The notes: generated by a model from the sequence alone, not told the origin. A stretch of 64,000 nucleotides of DNA from Pseudomonas taeanensis MS-3 (GCF_000498575.2 NZ_AWSQ01000002.1:175115-239114), one strand, 5' to 3'; shown: positions 34,600 through 46,836, counted from the stretch's first letter. Numbers and translations: made by a program.

Positions 34600-36108
34600 A
34601 TGAGAAACAGCATCGGCTTCCGCTTCAATGCCCTGTTCGTGCTGCTGGTCACCGTGCTGCTCGGCTGCTCCGGGGCGCTGGCTTACTGGAGCATGCGCAG
34701 CCAGTTGCTCGAACAATACCAACGGACCCGCGACAGCGTGCAGCAGCGCCTGCAGACCAACCTGGTCAACCCCTTGTGGAACTTCGACCTATCGACCCTA
34801 CAGGACAACCTGACCGCCGAGGTAAAACCGCCGGTGCTGGGGATAGTCGTCTATTCCGACCTCGACGAGCGGATGGCCTCCGCCGGCGTGCTGGAGCCTC
34901 CCAGCAGGCGCAGCGCGCTGTATGACCGCCTGGAGTTCCCGCTGCTTAATCGCGGTCGCGATGAGGGTCAGCTACTGGGCCGGGTGCAGGTGCTGCTGTC
35001 GCGGCAGGAGATGGAGAGCACCCTCGACGAACAGGTCTGGCGGCGTACCCTCGAGATCCTCGCGCTGGACGTGCTGCTGGTCGCCGCGCTGTCGCTGAGC
35101 CTGCGCTTGCTGGTGCTGAAACCGCTGACCGGGCTACGCGATGCGTTGAACCAGGCGGCGGAGCACCGTGGCCCGCCGGAGACGCTGATGCTTCCGAGCA
35201 CTCGGCATGACGAGTTCGGCGATGTAGTGGGCGGCTTCAACCGCATTGCCCGGCGGCTGGCCGTCGACCTGGAGGACAGGCGCCAGGCCGAGAGTGAGAT
35301 TCGCCGGGCTTACGAAGAGCTGCAGCGCACCCAGGCCACCCTGATCCAGGCGGAAAAGCTGGCGGCTCTCGGTGGTCTGGTGGCAGGCGTGGCGCATGAG
35401 ATCAACACACCCTTGGGCATCACCCTGACCGGTGCCAGCGTACTGAGCGACGAGACCCGGCGCTTCGCCGCGCAACTGCAGGCCGGGCAGCTGAAAAAGT
35501 CGGACGTCGAGAGTTATCTGCAGGTCGCCGCGGAGAGCGTCGAGCTGATTCAAAGCAACGCCAACCGGGCGGCGCACCTGGTGCACAGTTTCAAGGAAGT
35601 GGCCGTCGACCAGACCAGCGAGGCGCGCCGCGAATTCAATCTGGCCCGTTATCTGGACGAGGTGGTCGAGAGCCTGCGGCCGACCTACAAGCGCTTGCCG
35701 ATCAAGGTGCGCAACAGCTGTGCAGCGAATATTCAACTGGACGGTTACCCGGGCGCGTTGGCGCAAGTGGTGACCAACCTGTTGGTCAACGCACTGACCC
35801 ATGCTTTCCCCGGCGGGGCGGCGGGTCATATCGATCTCAGCGCGCAGGCCGAGGGTGATGAGGTGATCCTGCAGTTCGCCGATGACGGCACGGGCATCGC
35901 CGCCGAACACCTGGCGCATATCTTCGAGCCATTTTTCACCACCAAGCGCGGCGTCGGCGGCAGCGGTTTGGGCCTGCACGTGGTCTATAACATTGTGAAT
36001 CAGCGTCTGGGCGGGCAGATCCAGGTGGAAAGCACGCCGGGGCAGGGTACGCGCTTCACCCTGCGGATGCCGCTGATCGCCCCGCAGTTGGTAGAGGAGG
36101 CAACATGA
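34600..36108 (+). CDS. Membrane sensor histidine kinase
   Basis: Seen: 502 residues from the ATG at 34600, preceded by a GGGGG stretch; upstream in-frame codons look non-coding. Two membrane segments (about 8-28 and 155-175) flank a periplasmic loop. HAMP follows, then a dimerisation helix with phospho-accepting His266 in GVAHEINTPLG. The ATPase domain has VTNLLVNALTHAF, DDGTGIA and GSGLGLHVVYNIV. The gene overlaps the response regulator gene by four bases. Known: NtrB/DctB-like kinases of this type respond to external solutes. Inferred: partner of the HD-GYP regulator, and possibly of the periplasmic binding protein. Confidence 0.93.
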   Translation: MRNSIGFRFNALFVLLVTVLLGCSGALAYWSMRSQLLEQYQRTRDSVQQRLQTNLVNPLWNFDLSTLQDNLTAEVKPPVLGIVVYSDLDERMASAGVLEPPSRRSALYDRLEFPLLNRGRDEGQLLGRVQVLLSRQEMESTLDEQVWRRTLEILALDVLLVAALSLSLRLLVLKPLTGLRDALNQAAEHRGPPETLMLPSTRHDEFGDVVGGFNRIARRLAVDLEDRRQAESEIRRAYEELQRTQATLIQAEKLAALGGLVAGVAHEINTPLGITLTGASVLSDETRRFAAQLQAGQLKKSDVESYLQVAAESVELIQSNANRAAHLVHSFKEVAVDQTSEARREFNLARYLDEVVESLRPTYKRLPIKVRNSCAANIQLDGYPGALAQVVTNLLVNALTHAFPGGAAGHIDLSAQAEGDEVILQFADDGTGIAAEHLAHIFEPFFTTKRGVGGSGLGLHVVYNIVNQRLGGQIQVESTPGQGTRFTLRMPLIAPQLVEEAT

Positions 36109-37685
36109 GCAACGAGCACTCCCATGCAGAAGACGACTGGCTGATTGACGACAGCGTCGAGCCGTCCGTTGCCAGGCCCGAGCCGCCATGGCGGCTGTTG
36201 ATCGTCGACGATGAACCGGATGTGCACCGGGTCACGCGGCTGGCCTTGCGCGGCATCGAGTACAAGGGCCGCAGCCTGGAACTATTGAGTGCCTATTCGG
36301 GGCAGGAGGGTTTCGAGCTGCTACGCGATCAGCCGGGCATCGCCCTGACCCTGCTCGACGTGGTGATGGAAACCGACGACGCAGGGCTGCGCCTGGTGCA
36401 ACGGGTGCGCGAGGAGCTGGACAATCTGTTGGTGCGCATCGTTCTGCGCACCGGCCAGCCGGGCCAGGCGCCGGAACAGGAGGTGATCCTCAGTTACGAC
36501 ATCAACGACTACAAGGCCAAGACCGAACTGACCCTGCAGAAGCTCTACACCACGGTCATCGCCTCCTTGCGTGCCTATGAGAGCCTGGTCGCCATCGAGC
36601 GCAGTCGCCAGGGCCTGAGCAAGATCCTCGAAGGCTCGGCGAATCTCTATCAGATGCACTCGCTGCGCGAGTTTGCCTCCGGCGTGCTGGCGCAGATCGG
36701 CGCCATCCTCGATGTCGGCACTCACGGCATCCTCTGTGTACGCCGCGGTGTGGGCAGTGACTCGGTGGCGCTGCAGGTCCTCGGCGCCACCGGCAGCTTC
36801 GCCGAGATGGCGCATCATGACGAATTGGACGAAGGCCATCCGGTCTATCCGCTGATGTTGCAGGCGATCGCGAGCCGGCAGAGCCTATACGCCTACCCCA
36901 ACGAGGTGCTCTACATCCCGACCCAGACTCGCCACGAGTTCCTCCTGTACTTCACCCCGCCCTGGCCACTGACCGAGGTGGACAAGGATCTGCTTGAAGT
37001 GTTCTGCAGCCGTATCGCCTCGGCTTTCGACAACCTCCACCACCACCTGCAAATGGCGCGAGCGCAAGAGGCGACGGTGGTGGCTCTGGCCGACCTCGCC
37101 GAGTACCGCGACAGCGACACCGGCGATCACGTGCTGCGCGTCGAACACTGGACTGCGCGCACCGCCCGACGCATGGCCGAGCGCGGCGACTACCCGGATG
37201 AATTGACCCCGCGTTTCCTCGAACTGATCGGCATGGCCAGCATTCTGCACGACGTCGGCAAGGTCGCCACCCCGGATCTGGTGCTGTTCAAGCCCGGCGT
37301 GCATGACCAGGAGCAGCGCGAGGTGATGCGTCGGCATGCCAGCATCGGCGCCGCCATCCTGCAGCGTTCGGCACGCATGGTGGAGGGTCAGAGCTACCTG
37401 TCGATCGGTGCCGAGATCGCCGGCGGGCATCACGAACACTTCGATGGCCAGGGTTATCCGCAGGCCCTGAAGGGCGAGCAGATTCCCCTCTCGGCGCGCA
37501 TCGTGGCGGTGGTCGACGTGTTCGATGCACTGATGCACCGCCGTCCTTACAAGGAGCCCTGGTCACTGGCCGACTCCCTGGCCTATATCCGCGAGCGCAG
37601 TGGCAAGCAGTTTGATCCCAAGGTGGTAGCGGCCTTCCTTGATGAAGTCGACGAGGAGTACTCCGAGTCTCAGGACAGTGCCTGA
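36105..37685 (+). CDS. Response regulator with DUF3369 and HD-GYP domains
   Basis: Seen: 526 residues. The receiver domain covers about 28-150 with the phosphoryl-acceptor Asp85 in LLDVVMETDDAG. A DUF3369 sensor-like region extends to about 310. The HD-GYP domain has SILHDVGK near 380 and the GYP motif HHEHFDGQGYP near 442, both intact. Known: HD-GYP enzymes hydrolyse cyclic di-GMP. The pairing with the kinase by ATGA overlap is direct. Inferred: phosphorylation changes cyclic di-GMP breakdown in response to the kinase's signal. Confidence 0.94.
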   Translation: MSNEHSHAEDDWLIDDSVEPSVARPEPPWRLLIVDDEPDVHRVTRLALRGIEYKGRSLELLSAYSGQEGFELLRDQPGIALTLLDVVMETDDAGLRLVQRVREELDNLLVRIVLRTGQPGQAPEQEVILSYDINDYKAKTELTLQKLYTTVIASLRAYESLVAIERSRQGLSKILEGSANLYQMHSLREFASGVLAQIGAILDVGTHGILCVRRGVGSDSVALQVLGATGSFAEMAHHDELDEGHPVYPLMLQAIASRQSLYAYPNEVLYIPTQTRHEFLLYFTPPWPLTEVDKDLLEVFCSRIASAFDNLHHHLQMARAQEATVVALADLAEYRDSDTGDHVLRVEHWTARTARRMAERGDYPDELTPRFLELIGMASILHDVGKVATPDLVLFKPGVHDQEQREVMRRHASIGAAILQRSARMVEGQSYLSIGAEIAGGHHEHFDGQGYPQALKGEQIPLSARIVAVVDVFDALMHRRPYKEPWSLADSLAYIRERSGKQFDPKVVAAFLDEVDEEYSESQDSA

Positions 37686-37970
37686 ACGGGAGTGGCAGAG
37701 CGGCCAGATGATCGAGCAGGAGGACGCGGGTGGGTGCAGCAATTCGCGTCCGTTGGTCCTGCCAGGCCGCGCCAGCAAGCCGCTGTACTAAACTGGAAGC
37801 ACGGGCATGGGCCTCATCCACTGCTCGGGATGGGGGCAGGGAGTTCCCCTGACAGCGCGCAACAGACCCGTTGCGAGATGAGTCGGCTGTGTTATCCGCA
37901 GCGACTCGCGCGGGCTTCATCGGGACGAGGGGCCAGCGGCAATCTCCAGGCCAGCGGCAGGAGGTGCATC

Positions 37971-38444
37971 ATGACCATGGCCAACCGTTTACAGAGCTAT
38001 TTAGCAGACAACCATACGAGCTACGACATGCTCCAGCACGACCTCTCGATGACCACCCGTGAGGCGGCGCGGCGTGCCGGCGTGCCACCACACCTGATGG
38101 CCAAACCGGTGATCCTCGATGACTTTCAGGGGCATTGGCTGATGGCGGTGGTTCCGGCTACTCGTCAGGTCAACCTCAACAAGGTCAACAAACTCACCAA
38201 GCGTCACTGGCGCCTGGTGCATGAGAGCGAGTTCAGCAGCCGCTTCAACGACTGCGCCCTGGGCGCGATTCCTCCGGTCGGCACAGCCTTCGAGATGGAC
38301 ACCCTGATCGATCAGTCGCTCACCGGGGTCAAGGATGTATATTTCGAGTCTGGCGATCATGAAGGCTTGGTGCATATGAGTTCGGAGCAATTTCTCCAGC
38401 TCATGCCAACCGCCCAACACGGTTTCTTCAGCGAATCAGCCTGA
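37971..38444 (+). CDS. YbaK/EbsC-family aminoacyl-tRNA deacylase-like protein
   Basis: Seen: 157 residues from the ATG at 37971, with AGGAGG eight bases upstream. The family pattern is visible in DLSMTTREAARRAGVPPHLM, AKPVILDDFQGHWLMAVVPA and a GAIPPVGTAF loop; the last is the family's substrate-loop signature. Known: YbaK and ProX-like proteins clear mischarged tRNA. This sequence is a free-standing single-domain member. It has no obvious operon partner, with 285 bases of unassigned DNA before it and a clear terminator after it. Confidence 0.85.
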   Translation: MTMANRLQSYLADNHTSYDMLQHDLSMTTREAARRAGVPPHLMAKPVILDDFQGHWLMAVVPATRQVNLNKVNKLTKRHWRLVHESEFSSRFNDCALGAIPPVGTAFEMDTLIDQSLTGVKDVYFESGDHEGLVHMSSEQFLQLMPTAQHGFFSESA

Positions 38445-38453
38445 CCTCTGGGC

Positions 38454-38480
38454 GGCGCCGTTGCTACGGCGCCCCCTTTT
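38454..38480 (+). terminator. Terminator after the YbaK-like gene
   Basis: GGCGCCGT and ACGGCGCC form a perfect eight-base stem with a TGCT loop, followed by CCCCTTTT. It lies nine bases after the stop codon. Confidence 0.7.
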
Positions 38481-38656
38481 CCCAATTGATGGGCCTACCA
38501 TGGCGGTCGCGTATTTCTTTGCGCGCGCTGGCGGGCCTGCGCACTTGTACGAGGGCTACCCGTTCGGGGTGGTCCTGTTCCTGCATAGCCTAATCGTCAC
38601 GCTGGCGAGGGATCATCGCCGCGTAGGTATTTTGCAGTCTTTAAGGAGCGCAACGA

Positions 38657-39160
38657 GTGAGCATCAATTGGGCCGAACGCCTGCGTGAACAGATGCATGG
38701 GTTGTCCGATTCGCTGGGCATTCTTCTGGTCGAAGCCTTTCACTACCTGGCGCTGTTCGCCATCGGTGCGGTGACAGCCTGGGCGGCGGTGGTGGCGTTT
38801 CTCGGGATGATCGACAAGGGTCATATCACGGTCGATGACATCCTCTTGCTGTTCATCTACCTGGAACTGGGGGCGATGGTCGGGATTTATTTCAAGACCA
38901 ATCACATGCCGATCCGCTTCCTGATTTACGTGGCGATCACCGCGCTGACCCGCCTGCTGATCGCCGATGTCTCGCACCATAATCGCCCGGATTGGGGCGT
39001 GGTGATGATTTCCGGGGCCATCCTGTTGCTGGCACTGTCGATTTGGGTGGTGCGCTTCGCCTCGGCCAAGTATCCCTCGGTACAAGCCGACGGCCCGCGT
39101 CGGCGGCGCAACCCAGCCGATGAGGCGGCGGAGAAGGACGACCGTGTGGGCGAGGTGTAA
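38657..39160 (+). CDS. PsiE-family membrane protein
   Basis: Seen: 167 residues starting at a GTG with AAGGAG nine bases upstream. Four membrane segments and the pattern LLFIYLELGAMVGIYFKTN, MPIRFLIYVAITALTRL match the phosphate-starvation-inducible E family. The last 30 residues are charged and lie in the cytoplasm. Known: PsiE is induced by phosphate starvation in Escherichia coli, with no clear reaction. No Pho box is evident in the 200-base upstream stretch. A REP-like inverted pair follows immediately. Confidence 0.85.
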   Translation: MSINWAERLREQMHGLSDSLGILLVEAFHYLALFAIGAVTAWAAVVAFLGMIDKGHITVDDILLLFIYLELGAMVGIYFKTNHMPIRFLIYVAITALTRLLIADVSHHNRPDWGVVMISGAILLLALSIWVVRFASAKYPSVQADGPRRRRNPADEAAEKDDRVGEV

Positions 39161-39164
39161 GTGT

Positions 39165-39223
39165 GTAGCCCGGATGCAATCCGGGAAGCCTGCTTGCCGA
39201 GCCCCGGATTGCATCCGGGCTAC
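39165..39223. repeat. REP-like inverted pair GTAGCCCGGATGCAATCCGGG
   Basis: The arms at 39165-39185 and 39202-39223 are near-perfect inverted copies of each other and match the pair at 26167-26225. It lies between two convergent genes and could end both transcripts. Confidence 0.75.
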
Positions 39224-39231
39224 TTAAGCTG

Positions 39232-41877
<2,646 letters not shown>

Positions 41878-42023
41878 CGGGTGAGCCCCGGGTGCGAGCG
41901 ATGGAGTCCGGACATGGCGCCGCCGAAGCCGTGGGAAGCCGACAATTTTGGCACAGCTGAGCGTGGATTAGCAGGGCGTTGCCGAGCATGCTGCCGGCGG
42001 CGAATGAGGCCTGGAACCGTGGC

Positions 42024-42899
42024 TCAGCCGGCGAACGCCAGGCGGTACTGCCCCGGCGTGGCGGCGTAAGCCTGACGAAAGCGGTTGCTGAAGTGACTGG
42101 CGCTGGAGAAGCCGCAGGCCAGGGCAATCTCGCCCAACGGCTGGGCGGTCTGGCGCAGCAGCGCTTGCGCCCGCGCCAGACGGCGGCTGAGCAGGTAGCG
42201 GTGCGGCGGCATGCCGAAACTCAGGTGAAACATCCGCGCGAAATGGTACTCGGACAGCGCGCAGAGACCGGCCAGATGGCCCAGGCTGAGCGGCTCGCTG
42301 AGGTGCTCCTCGATAAATTCGCGCAGACGGCGACGTTGCGTCGGCGCCAGGCCACCGCTCAGCCGCAGGCCATCGCGGCGGCCGACCTGGGACAACAGGG
42401 CATGGTCGAGCAGATCATGGGCCAGGCTGCTGGTCAGCAGGCGTTCGCCGGGTTCCTGCCAGTTGAGCCGACACAGTTGGCGAAAGCGCAGGGCCTGCTG
42501 CGGGTCGTCGAGGAAGGTACTTTCGCGCAGTTGCAGCTCCCGCGGTTCGCGGTCGAGCAGGCGGACCGCGCCTTGGGCAAACTGTTCCTCGCCGATGTAC
42601 AGGTGCGCCAGATGGATCTCGCCGTCGATCACCCAGGCCGATTGGTGGCCGGCCGGCAGCACGCACAGTTTGTCCGGTGCACCCTTGCTGCTCGGGCGCT
42701 CGCGGCGAAAGGTGCCGGTGCCGCCCGCCAGGTAGCAGGACAGAGTGTGGTGGGTCGGTGCCTGGTAGGCGCGGCGGTCGTCACGGTTGCTCCACAGCGC
42801 CGCGACCAACCCATCGCCCAGCTCGGCGCTGCGCTGCAGGCGCGCGTGCGGCGAGCTGTTCATACTCTGAAAGACCTGTAGCTGTTCGAGTTGCGACAT
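42024..42899 (-). CDS. AraC-family transcriptional regulator
   Basis: Seen: 291 residues from the ATG at 42897-42899, which lies six bases after AAGGGG; the ATG two codons earlier touches that site and is less likely. An AraC-type ligand-binding cupin region covers roughly 20-150. The double helix-turn-helix covers about 190-285, with SLGHLAGLCALSEYHFARMFH and LARAQALLRQTAQPLGEIALACGFSSASHFSNRFR, shown in outline. It starts 125 bases after the SNF2 start, same strand. Target genes are unknown. Confidence 0.9.
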   Translation of the reverse strand: MSQLEQLQVFQSMNSSPHARLQRSAELGDGLVAALWSNRDDRRAYQAPTHHTLSCYLAGGTGTFRRERPSSKGAPDKLCVLPAGHQSAWVIDGEIHLAHLYIGEEQFAQGAVRLLDREPRELQLRESTFLDDPQQALRFRQLCRLNWQEPGERLLTSSLAHDLLDHALLSQVGRRDGLRLSGGLAPTQRRRLREFIEEHLSEPLSLGHLAGLCALSEYHFARMFHLSFGMPPHRYLLSRRLARAQALLRQTAQPLGEIALACGFSSASHFSNRFRQAYAATPGQYRLAFAG

Positions 42900-43252
42900 A
42901 AGCATCCCCTTGGCCCCGATATGCTACGCCGAGCAAGCCCAGCTGCCAGCCCCGCAGGACAGAAAAGCGCAAGATTGGGCAAGTGGGGCGGCGGCGGCCA
43001 AGTGGATGTGTGTTGAATTGGGCAAGGTTTGGTTTGAGATGGGGGCAGAGCGCGGCCAAAAGCGGGCAGTCATGAACAGGTATTGCTGCGTATGCGTCCG
43101 GTGACTGCACTCATCTGTAGGTGCCGCAAGGGCATCCCGCCAACGCCATTATCAATAATGTGTTGATTTACTTTCTTATTCTGGCAGTTTTTCTACAGGG
43201 CCAAGACTCCTATGCTTGCCTGATTGGTGAGTGCAAACATAGGAAATGAAGC

Positions 43253-44092
43253 GTGATTGTGAATAAAACCTCGCAGGCCTTAGCGCTATCTATCGCCCTA
43301 GCGTTATCACCAGCCATCACCCTGAGTGATGAATTCCGTTCGCAGGTTGTCACTGCCGATGAGGTCAAATGGGGGTATCTGAACCCTCTCCGTGGAGAAA
43401 ATAGCCCCGGTGCTGCTGACCTTTGGGGGGATCGCAACATAGATACCGCTACAGGCATGCTGGTCAGGTTCAAAAAGGGGTTTGCCTCCCCACCGCACAT
43501 CCACAACATCTCGTACCGAGGAATTGTCATTGAGGGCATGATGCACAACGATGATCCCGGCGCAGAAAAAATGTGGATGCCGGCCGGCTCGTTCTGGGCT
43601 CAGCCAGCAGGAGAGGACCACATTACGGCGGCAAGTGGAGAGGACAATCTCATTTATTTAGAGATCGATAGCGGCCCTTATCTGGTCCAGCCCTCCGACC
43701 AACATTTCGACAACGGCGAAAGACCAGTCAATCTGCACGAAAGCAATCTTGTCTGGCTGGACCACGGTGACCTGAAGCCGACCCATGGGCAGCCCGCAGG
43801 GATTACCCAGTTGTGGGGCAGTCACCAACCGGGGGCGTTGAGTGGAACGATGGTCAGACTTGCGCCGGGCTATCGAGGCAGCATCGGCACAGACGCGAGT
43901 GAGTTCCGAGGGGTGGTAATTCAGGGAGATGTTGCTTACCGATCAACGGATCTCAAGGAAACAAAGACCCTGAAAGCAGGCAGTTATTTCGCCTCTGCTG
44001 GCACCTTCAATCATGAAGTTTCAACGACAGATGGCGGGGCGCTCATCTACATCCGTACAGACGGCAACTACGAATTAACAACCAGGCAATAA
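43253..44092 (+). CDS. Secreted DUF4437 cupin protein
   Basis: Seen: 279 residues starting at GTG with AGGAAATGAA just upstream. A signal peptide ends near TLSDE (about residue 25). Two cupin repeats follow: [19 protein letters not shown] with HxH metal ligands, and [20 protein letters not shown], in which the HxH is missing, so only the first domain looks able to bind metal. Base composition is less GC-rich than its neighbours. The AT-rich gap 43110-43252 probably holds the promoter. Known: DUF4437 is a ChrR-like cupin family without a defined reaction. Confidence 0.8.
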   Translation: MIVNKTSQALALSIALALSPAITLSDEFRSQVVTADEVKWGYLNPLRGENSPGAADLWGDRNIDTATGMLVRFKKGFASPPHIHNISYRGIVIEGMMHNDDPGAEKMWMPAGSFWAQPAGEDHITAASGEDNLIYLEIDSGPYLVQPSDQHFDNGERPVNLHESNLVWLDHGDLKPTHGQPAGITQLWGSHQPGALSGTMVRLAPGYRGSIGTDASEFRGVVIQGDVAYRSTDLKETKTLKAGSYFASAGTFNHEVSTTDGGALIYIRTDGNYELTTRQ

Positions 44093-44269
44093 AGTACTTC
44101 CCAGCCTATTGCCTAGCCGCTTCTCTCCGTAGGTGCAGGCCATCCACTACTCAACGCGTGCTCGGTTGACAGCTCATCATAGAGCCCCGGCCTGATGAGT
44201 TGCCCTCAGATAACGCAGCCTTTTCAAGCGCCTGACGATGCCAGAACTACCACCAGACGATTGATATTC

Positions 44270-44284
44270 TAGACGGTCGGTCTA
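44270..44284. promoter_or_regulatory. Operator before acuR
   Basis: TAGACGGTCGGTCTA has perfect five-base arms TAGAC/GTCTA and lies ten bases before the acuR start. A near-identical operator precedes acuI. Confidence 0.75.
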
Positions 44285-44294
44285 ATATTCCGCC

Positions 44295-44927
44295 ATGACT
44301 ACTGCCAAGCCTCAGGCCCGTCGTGGCCGCCCCCCCAAGATCGCGAGGAGTTTTGAAGACACTCGCGAGGTGCTACTGCATTGCGGCATGGAGGTGCTGA
44401 CCGAACAGGGGTTTGCGGCCACGGGGATAGATACAGTCCTGAAGCGTGTTCGCGTCCCCAAGGGGTCGTTCTATCACTACTTCGACAGCAAGGAAGCTTT
44501 CGGTCGGGAGGTGCTGCAGTGCTACGCCACCTACTTCGCGCGCAAGCTGGACCGCTGGCTGCTGGAGGACAACGTACTACCCCTGCAGCGTCTGAGTAAC
44601 TTCGTCGAAGACGCCAAAGCAGGCATGGCGAAGCACCAGTTTCGCCGGGGGTGCCTGGTCGGCAACCTTGGCCAGGAGATCACGGTATTACCTGCCAGTT
44701 TTCGCCAAGAGCTGGAGAGCATCCTGCTCGACTGGCAAAAGCGGCTGGCTATTTGCCTGGCACAGGCGGCCAGCCTCGGGCAACTGCGAACAGACAGTAA
44801 TTGCGATGCTCTTGCCGCCTATTTCTGGATAGGCTGGGAAGGCGCTGTGTTACGCACAAAGCTGGTCCAGAACACACAACCGCTAGACACCTTCGTCGCC
44901 GGCTTTCTGGCCGGGGCGGCGAGATAG
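44295..44927 (+). CDS. acuR: TetR-family regulator, AcuR-like
   Basis: Seen: 210 residues. A basic start (RRGRPPK) precedes a TetR helix-turn-helix at about 25-70 (LTEQGFAATGIDTVLKRVRVPKGSFYHYFDSKEAF in outline). The effector domain follows with GCLVGNLGQEI. No ribosome site is visible between the operator and the ATG, suggesting a very short leader. Known: AcuR of Rhodobacter represses acuI and is relieved by acrylate. It is followed by an AcuI/YhdH enzyme under a matching operator. Inferred: represses both genes. Confidence 0.85.
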   Translation: MTTAKPQARRGRPPKIARSFEDTREVLLHCGMEVLTEQGFAATGIDTVLKRVRVPKGSFYHYFDSKEAFGREVLQCYATYFARKLDRWLLEDNVLPLQRLSNFVEDAKAGMAKHQFRRGCLVGNLGQEITVLPASFRQELESILLDWQKRLAICLAQAASLGQLRTDSNCDALAAYFWIGWEGAVLRTKLVQNTQPLDTFVAGFLAGAAR

Positions 44928-44945
44928 TTGATTTTTGATTATTTA

Positions 44946-44960
44946 TAGACGATCAGTCTA
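44946..44960. promoter_or_regulatory. Operator before acuI
   Basis: TAGACGATCAGTCTA has the same TAGAC-N5-GTCTA structure as the site before acuR. It lies between the acuR stop and the acuI ribosome site, so acuI has its own controlled promoter. Confidence 0.75.
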
Positions 44961-44974
44961 AATAGGGGGAGGCC

Positions 44975-45958
44975 ATGCTCAAGGCAATACTTGTTGATAA
45001 GAGTGAAGACGGTTATCAGGCGCGGATGACTGAGTTGGAGGACGTGCGGCTTCCGGAGGGCGACGTCACGGTGCGCGTCGAGTTCAGTACCCTCAACTAC
45101 AAGGATGGCCTCGCCATCAGTGGCCGCGGTCCGGTCGTGCGCCGATTTCCCATGGTCCCCGGTATTGACCTGGCTGGAACCGTCGAAGTCAGCAATCATG
45201 CGCGCTACAAGATTGGCGACCGGGTGTTGCTCAATGGCTGGGGTGTCGGTGAAACGCATTGGGGCGGGCTGGCCCAGAAAGCCAGGCTCAAGGGCGACTG
45301 GCTGATCCCGCTGCCCGATCAACTGAGCGCACGTCAGGCCATGGCAATCGGCACTGCCGGCTACACCGCCATGCTCTGTCTGATGGCGCTGGAGCGTCAC
45401 GGCCTGTCACCAGACAGTGGTGAGGTGCTAGTGACTGGAGCCAATGGCGGGGTCGGCAGCTTCGCCATCGCATTACTGGCTGGCCTGGGATACTCGGTAA
45501 CCGCCTCAACTGGTCGCCCGGCGGAGAGTGACTACCTGAAGCGCCTCGGAGCAACCACTATTATCGACCGGGCAGAACTGAGCAGCCCCGGGCGCCCCTT
45601 GGCATCTGAGCGCTGGGCGGCCGCAATCGACTCGGTAGGTAGTCATACTCTGGCCAATGTCTGCGCCAGCACACGTTCAGACGGCGCGGTTGCGGCCTGC
45701 GGCCTGGCCCAAGGCATGGATTTTCCGGCCACTGTGGCCCCCTTCATCCTGCGCGGCATCAGCCTGTTGGGCATCAACAGCGTCACCCGCCCCTATGAGG
45801 AGCGGGTAGCGGCTTGGCAGCGCCTGTGCTCGGACCTGAATTTGGCGCAGCTGGATGAGATCACTCGGGAAATTGCGCTCAGTGAGGCAATAGACGTGGC
45901 CCATGACCTGCTCGACGGCAAGGTTCGAGGGCGGGTTGTGGTGGATGTCAATCGCTGA
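44975..45958 (+). CDS. acuI: Acryloyl-CoA reductase, AcuI/YhdH family
   Basis: AcuI reduces acryloyl-CoA to propionyl-CoA with NADPH, detoxifying acrylate-derived thioester. Seen: 327 residues. [20 protein letters not shown] and [14 protein letters not shown] mark the YhdH/AcuI branch of the zinc-free MDR family; the zinc cysteines are absent. The nucleotide motif is [16 protein letters not shown], followed by [24 protein letters not shown] lies six bases before the ATG. Paired with an AcuR-like repressor. Inferred: acrylate or 3-hydroxypropionate handling. No DMSP lyase is present in the window to link it directly to DMSP. Confidence 0.9.
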   Translation: MLKAILVDKSEDGYQARMTELEDVRLPEGDVTVRVEFSTLNYKDGLAISGRGPVVRRFPMVPGIDLAGTVEVSNHARYKIGDRVLLNGWGVGETHWGGLAQKARLKGDWLIPLPDQLSARQAMAIGTAGYTAMLCLMALERHGLSPDSGEVLVTGANGGVGSFAIALLAGLGYSVTASTGRPAESDYLKRLGATTIIDRAELSSPGRPLASERWAAAIDSVGSHTLANVCASTRSDGAVAACGLAQGMDFPATVAPFILRGISLLGINSVTRPYEERVAAWQRLCSDLNLAQLDEITREIALSEAIDVAHDLLDGKVRGRVVVDVNR

Positions 45959-45967
45959 ACACTAGGC

Positions 45968-45995
45968 TGCCGCCAGGGTTGATGCCATGGCGGCA
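45968..45995. terminator. Hairpin between convergent genes
   Basis: TGCCGCCA and TGGCGGCA form a perfect eight-base stem between the ends of acuI and the SDR gene. No T run follows on either strand, so termination is only possible, not shown. Confidence 0.4.
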
Positions 45996-46024
45996 ACTGC
46001 AGGCCAGGTGTAAACAGGGGGGCG

Positions 46025-46825
46025 CTAGCTATATTTCGCCAGCATCGCCTCGATAACCTGAACGACCTCTTGGCACTTCTGCAGATCCAGCGCATCAGGG
46101 TGCGGCGAGGCGAAGCGCCCGGTGTCATTGTCGAAGTAACGGCCAGAGGCTGCCGCAAACTCATCCGAGAGTGCTGCCCTGACCAGAATGTCCGCGCCCG
46201 TGCGCAGGTCCTTGCCGGCCATGCCGAAGCCTTCCTTGACCATTTTGGTGGCCAGCAGGGAGCCGGGATTCACTGCTACCAGCAACGGCCCGCTGTCCTT
46301 TAGCGCGTGCGCCATGCCATGGGTCCACATGGTCAGGGCCAGCTTGCTCTGCGCATAGCTTTCGAACTGGTCAGCGATCCTGGTTCGCCCAGCCAGCGCA
46401 TTCAGGTCAACGGGCGACTGTGCGGCAGAAGACAGGTTGACCACCCGGGCGCCGGGCGCCAGCACGGGCAGCAGTTGCCGGGTCAACTGGTAGGGGGCGA
46501 GGGTGTTGACCGCAAAGCGCAGGTCCAAGCCATCCGCCGTGCAGCTTTCAGCGGTGCGGAAGATGCCCGCATTGTTGATCAGCACATCGAGCCTGCCATG
46601 ATGCGTGGCGATGGTCTGGGCGAGCGCCACGACTTCGCTCAGGTCGGACAGGTCGCCCAGGTAAGTCTCCGTGCGGCCACTGTCTGACAGCGCCTGCCGG
46701 GCCGCCTCCAGCTTTGCCGGATTGCGCCCATGTAGCAGCACCCGATGCCCCTGGGAGCACAGGAGCTTGGCCGTTTCCAGGCCGATGCCGTCCGTGGCGC
46801 CGGTAATCAGAATGGTCTTTTGCAT
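46025..46825 (-). CDS. Short-chain dehydrogenase/reductase
   Basis: Seen: 266 residues with the Rossmann motif [16 protein letters not shown] at 6-21, the NNAG motif in [10 protein letters not shown] and the catalytic residues in SSAAQ with YAQSKLAL (Tyr and Lys spaced as YxxxK). RVVNLSS precedes them. GGTGACC lies before the start. It follows the luciferase-like enzyme by 11 bases. Known: the family reduces or oxidises small alcohols and ketones. Inferred: part of a three-enzyme unit with the luciferase-like protein and the alcohol-dehydrogenase-like protein. Substrate unknown. Confidence 0.9.
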   Translation of the reverse strand: MQKTILITGATDGIGLETAKLLCSQGHRVLLHGRNPAKLEAARQALSDSGRTETYLGDLSDLSEVVALAQTIATHHGRLDVLINNAGIFRTAESCTADGLDLRFAVNTLAPYQLTRQLLPVLAPGARVVNLSSAAQSPVDLNALAGRTRIADQFESYAQSKLALTMWTHGMAHALKDSGPLLVAVNPGSLLATKMVKEGFGMAGKDLRTGADILVRAALSDEFAAASGRYFDNDTGRFASPHPDALDLQKCQEVVQVIEAMLAKYS

Positions 46826-46836
46826 GGGTCACCTCC

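Noticed and set aside
43253..44092. DUF4437 cupin as a DMSP lyase beside acuR-acuI
   Set aside because: It has a signal peptide and a different two-cupin layout from the known cupin lyases DddL, DddQ and DddW; closeness to acuI alone is not enough.
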